Shown: in pieces, positions 34,756 to 44,913 of the stretch | Layout: every line of letters begins with the position of its first letter | Numbering within the stretch: the first letter of the stretch is position 1 | Assembly (NCBI GenBank): GCA_030685235.1 | Contig: MU839194.1 | Span: forward strand, 62,001 to 126,000 | Length of the DNA stretch: 64,000 nt | DNA from: Copromyces sp. CBS 386.78 | Taxonomy: Eukaryota; Ascomycota; Sordariomycetes; Sordariales; Sordariaceae | Reading direction: 5' to 3' | Position numbers and translations under genes: made by a program | Notes under the pieces: generated by a model | Database searches by the model: none | What the model was told of the DNA's origin: nothing | The model's input: the letters and a program-made list of their open reading frames with translations, nothing else

Positions 34756-35356
34756 TGAAGATGTGAAAGCTGGGTCTTTCTGGATGTGTGTGGGTAGAAA
34801 TAATGCGATTTGGTGGTACTAAATCATGAACTGGGCATTGCCTTCTCGCTTACAGGTATCCAACAGAAGTCCACAATGCGATCTCCAACCATCCTTGAAC
34901 GGCCGGGCAATGGGGTCCAAAGCCTGCGAGCACTCCAGTGGAAGGCGCGCCTGATGGCAGTCGGAAGTTCGGAACACTCCGTCATTGACTTGAACTGCGA
35001 AAGAGCGACCAGCAACCACATCCTGAACCCTAAGTAGCGCACACGGAATCCCACAAGGCAATTTTAGTTCTGGAGCCTGGAAGCTACCTTCTGCAAGTTC
35101 AAGTTTGTTTGTCCAGCGACTCAGCGAGGAGCAAAGTGCGACGCTGCATTCATCAAGCCTCAACGAGTCAACCCGCCAACGTCAACGAGACGATCGGTCT
35201 TCGCACAGGCCTAGGTACAGTATTATTCCTTCATGCTCTCGCTTTCACTTGTTCTTGGAAGATCCATCCCTTTTGCAAATTGGCTAACAATCGTCCGTAC
35301 AACTACAGATTCCGTTCCGTCTTCGTTTGAAGGCCCCATCTCTCCACGATCAAACC
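34756..35356. other. Intergenic region downstream of guanine deaminase
   Basis: Nothing recognisable. Only short overlapping reading frames occur. Confidence 0.45.
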
Positions 35357-35959
35357 ATGTCCGAGCCTCGCAAGACCACCATGTCTCCCTCTCCTCAGGC
35401 CAAGTCTGATCCGTCGGCAACCCTCGGCGCCAATTCTGGTCAGGCTCAATCCCCGCTCGGTCCATCGCTCGGTCCCGAACCCTCCGTGTCCAAGTTCGAC
35501 GATATGCCCAAGTCCCCCGAGGTCCCAGATCATCAAGGTCAACACAATGAGGAGGGGAACTCTACAGTCTCCAAGCTGTACTAGGAGTACCGAAGTATCA
35601 CAGCGATTATTGTTGACGTTGAGGCAAGAATCAATGGAACCGGCGAGAGTATCCATCATCCTGTCATCGTCGCTGTATATGATAGATTGAAATATCTATA
35701 CAGACGGAGAGAAACCGTGTTCAAGAGAATAAAGCTCTTGGACAGGAACGAACAGTTGAACAGGGACGAAGCGGAGATCGAGGCTATGATGAGAAGACTT
35801 GTGGTAGGACGTGGTGAGTTGGTCAAGGACGCAGAAGCACTCAAGGAAGAGTTACAGGCTCTGGATTCAGATGATAACGAGCTGAAGGGTCGGTTTGTGG
35901 AGTTAGAACAGGGGTACCATCGAGATGTGACGGAGATCCTTCGTCGCTTTGACAGTTGA
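35357..35959 (+). pseudogene. Small coiled-coil protein gene interrupted by one in-frame TAG
   Basis: From ATG at 35357 the frame reads MSEPRKTTMSPSPQAKSDPS to ...STVSKLY, meets TAG at 35582-35584, then continues open in the same frame (EYRSITAIIVDVEARING ...) to TGA at 35957-35959. The total is 200 sense codons plus one internal stop. The first part is Pro/Ser-rich and disordered. The second is a charged heptad-like coiled coil (RRRETVFKRIKLLDRNEQLN, then LVKDAEALKEELQALDSDD). A 45-nt intron ending at this TAG is possible, but its donor (GTCAAC) is poor. I do not recognise the family. It may be a recent nonsense allele. Confidence 0.55.
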
Positions 35960-36410
35960 ATGGTTAGGGGGTGGTATCATAGTTTCAGTTGTGGACGATG
36001 ATGAACGGGCATCGATGTGAGTGTGGCAACTGTACCTACTATCCAGTCTTGGAACAAACTTACCTACTCCCAACCCACATCCCACGATAAACAAGCACAT
36101 CGTATGTGGACCCAGAGCGCTTGATCTGGAGGAGTTGATCTTGTAGCTACTAGGCACCTTGGTATGTATTTCTTCCTTGTTTTCTTCTCAATCCCTTCCT
36201 TCTTCTGCTCTTGATCCCTTATTTCCCCTTTTTCCCCTTCACCTTTATTTTCTCGTCATCCCTTCGTTCTCCCCTCCAATCCCTTCTAGGTGACTTGGCC
36301 GGAACAAGCGGTAGAGGTACCTATCTAGCTATTAACAGAACCCTCATGCCACTCAACCTCCTGCGCAGTAACAGTCCGCCCCATCCGGGAGAGCGATGCC
36401 TCCAACCCAA
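35960..36410. other. Short intergenic region
   Basis: It is a T/C-rich stretch (36165-36290) with no gene visible. Confidence 0.45.
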
Positions 36411-37400
36411 TTAGCCGCCATGAACAAGCTGCAAATCCTTCCTCAGCGTAAAGTAATAAATACTCTGGCAGTCATGGAAAGGAATAGCCAAGCCCTTGTG
36501 CTTGTCGTCCTTGTAACCCTGGTAGACGTAGGTGTCGGAGGTCAAGAAACTTTTGTACACCCGGACAAGCCATCCATGTTAGCCACTATTCTCACTCTCA
36601 CTCCCAAGTTTATCCAACCCCATTTGACTCCCTCGGGTCATCACACCAAAAAGGGCAGAAATGAAACTCACCCAACTGTAGTGTAATCAGCCTGCTTCTG
36701 CGCATCCTTGGTGATGTTCCAGCTCAACTCGTTATTGTAGTTGATAAACGTGCACCCCTGCGGGCCGCCCTCCCAGATATGAAAGATGCCGTCGTCCTCG
36801 AAGCGGTCCATCAGGCAAAGAGAGTCGTCCGGAGGGAGGTAGTTGAGGTCACGGCACTTCTTGTCGTCTTCGCAGATCTATTTTCGTCAGATTGTCAGTC
36901 GAAGATTCAGAAGCTGTTAGCATGCCTACCTCTACCCAACTACCACAAATGGCAAAAGGGCTGCGGCGGGCACTGCATTGGCTGCAATGAGGAGGAACAA
37001 TAGGGAAAGGGAAAAAAAAGGGAAAGGTAGGTAAACATACAACAACCAAAGAATCAGTCCCATGACCCCAATTAGCCCTCTTCTGACAATTGAAGAAGTG
37101 GATGACCTCGTTGTTGCCGCCAGTCCACTTGGGCGGACCGTCCTTCCTCGCCACCTTCAAATTTAAACCCTCCTCGGCCTCGCGAGCCTCACGCCGGTTC
37201 ATCGGACCGTGGGCGGTGTACGCAGCCAAAGCGTCTTCGGGGCTGAGGGGGACATTGGAGCTGCTAATGGCGCTAGCGGGATCGACTGCCGGGCTGGGAC
37301 TTGTGGGCGCGGCTAGGACGAAGGCGGACGGGTCGAGAAGGCTGATGAGGAAGGTGCCGGTGAGGACCTGGACGAGGGACTTTAGGGCTGGGGTAAACAT
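36411..37400 (-). CDS. Secreted cysteine-containing protein, function unknown
   Basis: Three exons (37400-37041, 36877-36672, 36549-36411) encode 234 residues. The start ATG at 37400 gives a signal-peptide-like leader, MFTPALKSLVQVLTGTFLIS, followed by FVLAAPTSP, so export is likely. A Pro/Ala/Ser region and a possible dibasic processing stretch (MNRREAREAEEG) precede the mature core. The core has six cysteines spread over all exons (FFNCQKR, ICEDDKKCRD, DSLCLMD, GCTFI, HDCQS). Donors are GTATGT and GTGAGT; the acceptors TAG and AAAAG are acceptable. The reading frame opens further upstream (37529), but that start would bury the leader. I do not recognise a family. It could be a small secreted effector-like or wall-associated protein. 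Confidence 0.75.
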
Positions 37401-38873
37401 TTTGAGATGCTGAGATCCTAGTAGTGGGTAAGGAGAGTGTGAAAAGACGTCTGCCCCTGGTGCTAGGATGGAATATGTCGAAAGGATGTTCTCGGTCTCG
37501 GTCGAGGGAATGACGGGAGGCTGGTACAATGAGACAAGAAGTGGATGGAAGATGCCGTGTGTTGAAGAGGTTGTGGACGGTCAAAAGACGACGAGCTGGT
37601 CCGTTGGGCCGATTGTCAGGCAGGAGCTGATAGGGAAAGACGGTTGGGACCGACCGAAAGTCAAGGATGGCTTTTTAAACGGTTGGAAGTGGAAGGAACA
37701 AAAGCGGAAAGTGAAGCCACGGCAGATTTGAGCTTATATACACTGGAAGGAAATGCCGGTGAAGTGAAATTGAGTGAATGGGAGTGCAGGTGAAGGGAAG
37801 GAGCCCAGTGAAGGGCTCTCAGGGTACGAGCTTCCAAGGTTCAACTTATTATACCTTACTGACACTTCACTACATCACATGAGAGAGCGCTCTGAATTAG
37901 GAAAAGACTCAGCCCGGCTGGATTGTTCGTTGCCACCAGAGGCAGCACAGACCAGAGTGGTTTTACCGACGCAGATTCCTAACCAACACATGGATATATG
38001 CTCGAGGGAACTGGTCTAACCGTACTTTGGGTACCTAGGCAGAAGAACAATGCACTTGAGCCGCTCCTTTGAAAACCTTGATCCAACTATGGCCCGTCCC
38101 TTGGTCTATATGGTGCCGCCTACGCTCACAAAGCGTGGTGAATGTGAACCCCGACGATACAAGGGGCATTGTTGTCTAGGCCATTGTTGACCAAAAGGGA
38201 AAGGGAGGGGAACCATGCTATTGAAGACAAACAATTGCATTATTCAGTGATAAAGAAATGTGTCTTCTACCCATGTTGCCCAAGTCCTGGAGCAACGCCT
38301 ATACAAGTTTGTTCCGCTCAATCTTTACGCCGCAACATGCCAATGCTTCTGCTGTCATCCTTGTTGCGAAACGCGGAGCCTCGGACAATTTCCCATTCAG
38401 AAGGAAGCTTTGTCACTCGAGGATCCTTCTGGGACTCTTCTCCGGTAATCGTGTTGGAATCGAACCCCGTAGCCATTGATCCAGTCATTTTCGATTGTAC
38501 TGAGCACGACGTTCCAGAGAGCGGGCACAGGACCGAGAATGGCCTCGGCGTCGGAAAATCCATGAATGTAACAGCTACGAACCACTTGGAACATGTTTTC
38601 GGCGTATGTATGTATGTTTGTTTGCTTGCTGGAGGATAGAGTCCGGTAGTTCTGTGCTGATAGCTCAACCTGAAAATCTTTTGGTTTATAAGTACCTCCT
38701 TTGGGGGTTTTCCTGACGAGTGAACGCGACAAAAGCGACAAAGACCATTGAATAGTACAACTATATGGAACGGGACATAAAATGAATGAAACAACCTCAA
38801 GGTAAGGTATCCTGATCTCCTCTTGTCCCCTCCAGCCTCCTCCACCCCGGACAACTATACTCCCCCATCTTGA
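37401..38873. other. Intergenic region, no gene seen
   Basis: About 1.5 kb holds the promoter of the secreted-protein gene. Frames up to 178 residues (38854-38318, minus) overlap others and show no domain or codon regularity. Confidence 0.45.
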
Positions 38874-39692
38874 TCACACCTTATAGCCCCACTTCTTCCA
38901 TATCTCCTGCCTCATCCTCGACACCTCATCCCTCAACTTCCAATACCACTCAGCCCACTGCATAAGGAGTCGAAAGAATTCACGCAACCGGAGATGGTAC
39001 GGAACTAGAAGGGACCTACCTATTACATCTCTTGTCAGAGATGATATGGCAAGCTTGTAGAGTTCTCTGAGCAACATTCTAAACGCCAATCTCAAACGCT
39101 CGTTTCGCTGCTCAAGCTCGTGGGCCAGGGCGTCGTTATTGGCTTGGAGACGCTCGTCCAGGTTGTAAACGACTAGCATACCCGCCCACATGTCCTGGAT
39201 GGACGCTCTCAGATGCTGCGTGTGGCCGGAGGGAAGAGGGGGTTGGTTGAGCGATTGGGGGAAGTTGAATTGTTGAGGTGGTTCGGGCAGGGGAGCCTCT
39301 TCAGGCCGAAGAACCGGTTCGAGTTCGGGCTGAGAAGCAGGCTCAGGCTCATGAACATGTTCAGGAGGTTGGTACATGTACGGAGGTTCGTATTGATTGA
39401 GGAGCGCAGACGGAAAGGGGGCTCGAGGTTCAGAGTAAACCAGCGGCACCTCTAGGATCCCCATGTCGGCCTCGGGAACTCGTCCGGGTAGAGGCACCTC
39501 TAGGATCTCCATGTCGGCCTCGGGAACTCGTCCGGGTAGAGGCACCTCTAGGATCTCCATGTCGGCCTCGGGAACTCGTCGGGGTTGAGGAAAAGGTTCA
39601 GGCTGACCAAGCCCAGACGGACCGGAGCTGGGGCCCGAGCCGGAGCCAGAAGCAACTGGGGGGTTTGCATTGCTCCCGGTCTGGTTTGACAT
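38874..39692 (-). CDS. Proline/glutamate-rich protein with three 16-residue repeats and helical C-terminus
   Basis: This single exon of 272 residues starts at ATG 39692 (MSNQTGSNANPP). The frame is open further upstream but without an ATG. Residues about 1-40 are Ser/Gly/Pro-rich. Then come three near-identical 16-residue repeats (RVPEADMEILEVPLPG), a Pro/Glu region, and from about residue 155 a highly charged, leucine- and arginine-rich helical C-terminus (ALAHELEQRNERLRLAFRML, then REFFRLLMQWAEWYWKLRDE) ending KKWGYKV. No known domain is recognised. It is the first of three neighbouring low-complexity/coiled-coil genes. Confidence 0.65.
   Translation of the reverse strand: MSNQTGSNANPPVASGSGSGPSSGPSGLGQPEPFPQPRRVPEADMEILEVPLPGRVPEADMEILEVPLPGRVPEADMGILEVPLVYSEPRAPFPSALLNQYEPPYMYQPPEHVHEPEPASQPELEPVLRPEEAPLPEPPQQFNFPQSLNQPPLPSGHTQHLRASIQDMWAGMLVVYNLDERLQANNDALAHELEQRNERLRLAFRMLLRELYKLAISSLTRDVIGRSLLVPYHLRLREFFRLLMQWAEWYWKLRDEVSRMRQEIWKKWGYKV
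39442..39585. repeat. 48-bp minisatellite, three copies, in frame
   Basis: Three consecutive 48-bp units encode the RVPEADMEILEVPLPG repeat. Copies two and three (plus-strand order) are nearly identical, and the first differs by a Glu-to-Gly change and its end. Confidence 0.9.
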
Positions 39693-40206
39693 AGTGGTGT
39701 TCGTCTCTCTTCCACCGAACGCACGTGCCCTGGCCTCTTCTATTTGGTTCAATGTTAACTTGTAGATTTACTCAACCCAGAGGTTAGCACGTTCGATCGG
39801 GGAGTTATTACCTTATGGATACCTGTAGCACGGAGAGTCGGAGAAGAGCATTCATGGATGTGTAGGTAAGTACACGCTGAATTGGTTATCTTGTTGGGGT
39901 ATGATTTTCCGGAAGAAAGATTCAACTATGACAGACGTGGTGATCTTCGGAACGGGGGGACACGATGCGTCGGTGAAGAATCGAAAGGAAAGTAAAAAGC
40001 TGGAGACTCATCTGTTTACTTTTCCCAACTTTGGGGACCCACGTTCGATTCTTCTTGCTCTATTTCCCTATCACCTGCCGTCGAGCTCGGTGGTTTCATG
40101 TTGTAAGAAAGAGCACCCGTCGTAACCGTTTGGTCAAAGAAGGTTTCCTGAAGCAACTACAAGTCTACAACCGACGTCGATGGCTGTTATCATCCATCGT
40201 GTGCAG
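39693..40206. other. Intergenic region between two coiled-coil genes
   Basis: No gene or strong signal is seen. Confidence 0.4.
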
Positions 40207-40860
40207 TTAGCCAGAAAGCAAAGCAGGCCTCTTCCGACCTCTCATCCGCCCCTCAAGCTCGGCATCAAGCAACTTCGAAGCAAGCTCATTCCTCTGGTCC
40301 TCCAGAGCCTTTTGTCGATCCTCAAGTGCCTCCTGAGCAGCCTTGATCTCCTCGTTCGCAGTCTTGATCTCCTCGTTCGCAGTCTTGATCTCCTCGTTCG
40401 CAGCCTTGATCTCCTCGTTCGCAGCCTTGATCTCCTCGTTCGCAGCCTTCATCTCCTCGTTCGCAGCCTTCATCTCCTCGTTCGCAGCCTTGATCTCCTC
40501 GTTCTCAAGCCGAAGCTGCTGGAGTTCTCTAGTCATGGCTTCCTTCTCTGTCTCGGACTGCTGCTTCTCCCTTGCGAGATGCTCCTTCTCCGTCTCGACT
40601 TGCTTCTTCAGATCACTCATCTGCTGCTCTACGAGGGCTTTCTGCTTCGTGGTTTCCGCCCTGAGATCCGATGCCGTGGAAATGCTGGCTTCAACCGAGC
40701 ACGCGATGCCTTCGAGTTCGATGCGTCGGGCTTTCTCTTGGCCGGTGGCGCGGTGGCTGGCGGTCCCGTGCCATCCTCTGTGTGACTGCACGGCTTCTAA
40801 GATGTCCTGCAGTTCACCGTTGAGGTAGTCGGCGGTCTTTTCGAGCGTTGAGAGGTCCAT
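40207..40860 (-). CDS. Coiled-coil protein with eight exact heptad repeats
   Basis: This single coding exon of 217 residues starts MDLSTLEKTADYLNG. Just upstream, a GTAAGT donor (about 40947) and a CTGAC...TAG acceptor near 40893 suggest an intron in the 5' leader. From about residue 70 the protein is one continuous charged coiled coil (QQMSDLKKQVETEKEHLARE). It includes eight consecutive 7-residue units of ANEEIKA/ANEEMKA type, then QEALEDRQKALEDQRNELAS and a basic C-terminus RMRGRKRPALLSG. No family is recognised. Structural scaffolding is a guess. Confidence 0.65.
   Translation of the reverse strand: MDLSTLEKTADYLNGELQDILEAVQSHRGWHGTASHRATGQEKARRIELEGIACSVEASISTASDLRAETTKQKALVEQQMSDLKKQVETEKEHLAREKQQSETEKEAMTRELQQLRLENEEIKAANEEMKAANEEMKAANEEIKAANEEIKAANEEIKTANEEIKTANEEIKAAQEALEDRQKALEDQRNELASKLLDAELEGRMRGRKRPALLSG
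40338..40505. repeat. 21-bp minisatellite, eight copies, in frame
   Basis: Eight head-to-tail units of GCAGCCTTGATCTCCTCGTT type (plus-strand sense), each exactly one heptad of the coiled coil. Because the unit is 21 bp, copy-number change keeps both frame and heptad register. Confidence 0.92.
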
Positions 40861-41737
40861 TTTGACGATGGCATCCAGCCAGTAGCTAGATTGAATTCCG
40901 TCAGCGCGTTTGTTTTGGTACCAACTTCGAAGCGCTGGATGCACTTACCTGACTTGGTTGAGAGATCAGTGTGTGCGAGTGGTAAAAGTGGAAGGTGGCT
41001 CCCAAGTCTGACGGGAGAATAGAAATTTGCAGGAAACTGACCCGGAAGGCAGAGTGAATGGGAGGTGAACGGGAGGTCGCGTGCCAGGCGGCAAAAACAC
41101 CAGACAGCGACGCGGCAGACGAGTAGCCTCTAGAGTCTTCAGTTTGATTATGTCCAGATTCGCATTCACTGTGTACTTGCCTTTCATAATCGTCGCCTTC
41201 CACAATGTCCCCTTTCACCGATCCAGTGCCACTGGCCTGTGCGCGTTGTGTACCTATATCCTTGACTCCATGCCAGTCCTAATTCTATACCTTGTGCTTC
41301 CAAGTGAAGGCCTGCTGCTGTCGTCTTTCCTTCCTTTTGGCCCACTCTTTCCGCACCTTGTTTCCACTGGACTGGATCGGACTTTGTAAAGCAGGCACTC
41401 GCATCAACTATACCAGAAAAACCAGTGAAGAAACATCAGGAACGACAGAGATGCTCCGTGAAAGATCAACAGCCAAATTCGACCGTAGCACATCCCTTCG
41501 GAAGATGGAAAGAGGATTGAAATCCCCGTTATCCATCCCTGTTGTAATGTTTGGACCTGGGTTGGCAACCTATTTCCTGACTTTTCTCCAAGCCGCCAGT
41601 CAAGGACTTCCACATGATTGGAATCACTTCGTTTCAACTCTCAAGCCCTTCTTCCAAGTATATGTATATGTGCAGCCGCAGCACTTTCCCTTCATTTATC
41701 TAGGTCAGCAAGCAATCGGATATCATGCAGACACAAA
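40861..41737. other. Divergent promoter region between two coiled-coil genes
   Basis: It includes the inferred leader intron of the left gene and the promoter of the right gene. No separate gene is seen. Confidence 0.45.
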
Positions 41738-42515
41738 ATGTCTTCAAACAATGTCAATATCCCATCGCCGCCATCGGATTCGGACATAGATGACGTAGTT
41801 TTTGAGCTCCAATTTGCCCAGCGCCTTATTAGCCGCCCCAAGGTCAACATCGAACTAGTCAAGCACATAATCGGAGATGCAACAACCAAATGTTCTGGCC
41901 TGAAGAAAGAACACGACGCCGCTCTGGCAGCGCAGGATGCGGCCGACACAGAGCGCAACACGGCCAAAGAACAGTACGATGTGCTCGAAGAGGAGAACGA
42001 GAGACTCAGTGAGCGGTATAACGCCTTGAAGGAGCAACATAAAGGCCAAGGGCCCAACATCAAAGTGCAAGATACGGACATGGATTTGCGGTGCGAAAAC
42101 TTGACGCGACAATCTGAACAACTTCGACAAGAGCTTGATGTTGCCATACAAGGGCGAGACGCAGCTTTAAAGGAAAACGGGGCATTGAAGAGAAAGCTGG
42201 ACGATGTGGCGAGGAGAGCAGCTAGCGCGGAGAGAGCCCGCGACAATGCACGTGCGGATCTGGAGTCTACCTGTAAGGAGAATGACTGGGAGGCGAGAAG
42301 GTCAAGGAGCCTCAGGAGTAGCCCAGGGCCCATCAGGGGAAGAGGCGGCCGTCGTAAGTGCCAATTTCATATCTTGATATCTTGGGTTCGAGAGGAGACA
42401 AGTAGATGTACATGTACTGATTGTAGGTATCTACGCCATGCCATGCAGCTTGGGAACGTTTCCACACTGCTCGGAGATCTCAATCGCCGCATTCGCGTGG
42501 AAGCCAGGAGCCTAG
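41738..42515 (+). CDS. Coiled-coil protein, function unknown
   Basis: Two exons (41738-42353, 42427-42515) encode 234 residues. It starts MSSNNVNIPSPPSDSDIDDV and is then almost entirely helical and charged (KEQYDVLEEENERLSERYNA, then LTRQSEQLRQELDVAIQGRD and KLDDVARRAASAERARDNAR), followed by a basic Arg/Ser patch (RRSRSLRSSPGPIRGRGGRR). A GTAAGT donor and a TGATTGTAG acceptor give a short last exon ending AFAWKPGA. Without splicing the frame would run to 42568 with a cysteine-rich, unlikely tail. No family is recognised. Confidence 0.65.
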
Positions 42516-42824
42516 CCTGTCGTACGAACCTGATGCATGACTCCAGGACATGTGTTTTCATTAGATAGAATATCATTGATACCTACGGAAAAATAGAAGG
42601 GAATCGGGCACCGGAAAGCGTCTTGACCTATCGGAGTCAGGTTTGTCTGGGATTTTAAAACATGGGGGCACGCACAGGTATCTCAAGTATGCCCAACAAA
42701 AAATGGAGTCGAGGTGATTTAACAAGGGAGACGCAAACCTAGGTATAGTGAAGTTGAAGATGGTTGAGGGCAGAGCATATGCGGAATAACGTACCTCAGA
42801 ATCCCATCCCGATCGTCTCAACTC
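42516..42824. other. Short convergent intergenic region
   Basis: This is the tail-to-tail gap between two genes. Nothing else is seen. Confidence 0.45.
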
Positions 42825-43979
42825 TTAAGCAATCGTAGAATAATCCACCGTCATGTCGAACCAGACTTCAACAAGCTTCGGCACCCGTTGTATCCAATAT
42901 CCGCACAAGGGCAGTTGTCTCCAATATCGCGCCCAGTTCTCTCCTGACTCGGTCCTCTCAGCAGCAGCAAAGTCACCTCCCACATATTTATCAAACACGT
43001 CCCTTTCAAACACCAAGGAGGTCTCTCTCAGTTGGCCGCGATACGCCATAACCGTATCGTCCATGTATCCAAGTAGTTTGTTCTTGACCGCCTCATTCGC
43101 CGTCCTATCCTCGGGCGGCGCCTCGATGACGTCGAGGATATTATTCGTCGGCCACTCCCAACGTGCGCCCGCTCGTCTCGCCGCCAAGGCAATTACCTGC
43201 AACTTCCTCAACCCGGGAAACGCAACCGGAATCCTGCCCATCAGCGCGGCGTACGCCTCCCAGCCCGGTTTCAGCTTCAGCTGTTCCTGCGCGAAGATGG
43301 AGACAGTGTTGGTGGTAACGGTAAACACCAGACTCGTCACCATGGCTGCGCTCTCTGGCACAAGCAGCCGCTCGGTATACAGCACCGTGGCACCTGTATT
43401 GATATAGAATGTGTTCCGCGCATACAACACCTCGACCGCCTCCCGGTACACCTGCCGACAGGTCAACAGCAGACCCATGACGTCGGCGCCAATGGCGCAT
43501 GTGGTTTCGGGGTGCAGGTGGCAAGCCGTCGGTGGAGGGCCGCCGAGGCCGCATCGGTCAAAGGCAGCATGGACGTGAGGGTCGCGGTGGCAGGTACTCG
43601 CGCGCCAGGCCCAGCGCTCCTCGTGGAAGTAGGCGCCCTCGGTCGTGTGGGGACGGCCGGTGGCCTGGGCGTAACGCATGTCGACGTGAAGACCCTGACG
43701 GTTGGCGAGGACGAGGAGGTAGATCTGGTAGCGCAGCTCGTAGGGGAGGGTGAGGAAGGTGGTCGTATCGGGTCGGTCGGGCGAGGCAACGTGGGAGGCG
43801 GAGGGGACGGCGGTTATTATGGGACTGCGGCGGGGAGGGAGCGTCGGGAGGAGGTCGAGGGCGTGTGGTCTTCGGTCATGGTCGACGTCGGCGTTGTCGT
43901 TGTTATCATTGTCCCGGTCTGGCTGCTGTTTCGAGCGTTGCCGCGAGATTCGGGGGACCATGCGCCGGAGTCGGTCCAT
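42825..43979 (-). CDS. DUF7730/F-box-like domain protein
   Basis: This is a single exon of 384 residues. After a basic, disordered N-terminus (MDRLRRMVPRISRQRSKQQP and an Asp/Asn tract) comes the segment FLTLPYELRYQIYLLVLANR, an F-box-like LPxELRxxIY motif. Then follow GLLLTCRQVYREAVEVLYAR and NTFYIN, the hallmark of the large filamentous-fungal family annotated as DUF7730 or F-box-like. Such proteins may act as substrate adaptors for ubiquitin ligases, but no biochemical role is established from sequence. The His/Cys cluster at about 130-160 (HRDPHVHAAFDRCGLGG, HLHPETTC) is notable and could bind metal. Confidence 0.8.
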   Translation of the reverse strand: MDRLRRMVPRISRQRSKQQPDRDNDNNDNADVDHDRRPHALDLLPTLPPRRSPIITAVPSASHVASPDRPDTTTFLTLPYELRYQIYLLVLANRQGLHVDMRYAQATGRPHTTEGAYFHEERWAWRASTCHRDPHVHAAFDRCGLGGPPPTACHLHPETTCAIGADVMGLLLTCRQVYREAVEVLYARNTFYINTGATVLYTERLLVPESAAMVTSLVFTVTTNTVSIFAQEQLKLKPGWEAYAALMGRIPVAFPGLRKLQVIALAARRAGARWEWPTNNILDVIEAPPEDRTANEAVKNKLLGYMDDTVMAYRGQLRETSLVFERDVFDKYVGGDFAAAERTESGENWARYWRQLPLCGYWIQRVPKLVEVWFDMTVDYSTIA

Positions 43980-44913
43980 GTTGATGTCCTACTCCGGTCT
44001 GTTCCAGCGTGACCGTGCCAACGATGGCTGTAATGGCGACGGGAACGCCTCTGAGCGACTGCGGGGTTGACGCGGGGGCTGAAGGGTGGCTTGACGGCAG
44101 GGGCAGTTGTAGTTAGCCAATCATGCTACTCCTAATTCCCAAAAGGGAAGTCGAAAGCGGAGCACCGCTGTTCGTAGCCCCGCAATGGCGTCCCGTGTTA
44201 CTGATAGTGATGGGACTGGAGTCTTTGCCGGGCATCGTGTTTCCTTTCAAAGTTCGGCAGAACCTCCCCTGTTTGCACTATGCCGTCTATCCAAGTCTAG
44301 GTAAGTCTTGATCCAACGCCTTCACCGGGAGCACTGTTCTCGCCGACGCCTCTCCCCAACAATTCCAGCCATATCATTCTTCCTCGACAATCCTCCAAAC
44401 TAGAATTACGGCTATGGCAACCACCGATGATGGCGGACGTATTAATGTGCTTGCCGCCGCCGACCCCTGCCCGCCGCACAACTCCGGTTAAATAATCTGG
44501 GATTCATTTGCTCGTTGCTAAGTACACTCCTCATTCTGGGCGTGCCCATGGTGTGTACCTCATCTATCCGCTACCTAGACGGCAGATTAAAACAAGAACT
44601 CAGTGAGCAGCTAACATTCAGGCTTTTATCGGCGTCAGATGTGAACGCCGAACGTGTACTTCCCGTCAAAATGGCATATGCAAGATAATATTACGCTTTG
44701 GTCATAGAACGAAACGCCTAGGAATGTGAGCCAAAGGTCTCGAGCTAACAAACAGACCAGTGTCCATCCAGACTGTTGCCATGGTTTGCCTGGCAGGCGG
44801 AGATCATATCAACTAGAGAAGACGACATGAACATGGAGGAGAAATTACAAAGTTTCCATTCAGCATCCATCAAACCCATACACGTACCTCTATCAGTCAG
44901 GCAACACACAAGT
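43980..44913. other. Intergenic region
   Basis: It covers the promoter of the DUF7730-type gene and the 3' flank of the fusion gene. No gene is seen. Confidence 0.45.

Noticed and set aside
40338..40505. Regular short repeats considered as a CRISPR array
   Set aside because: Units are contiguous 21-bp copies without unique spacers, lie inside a eukaryotic coding exon and encode heptads.
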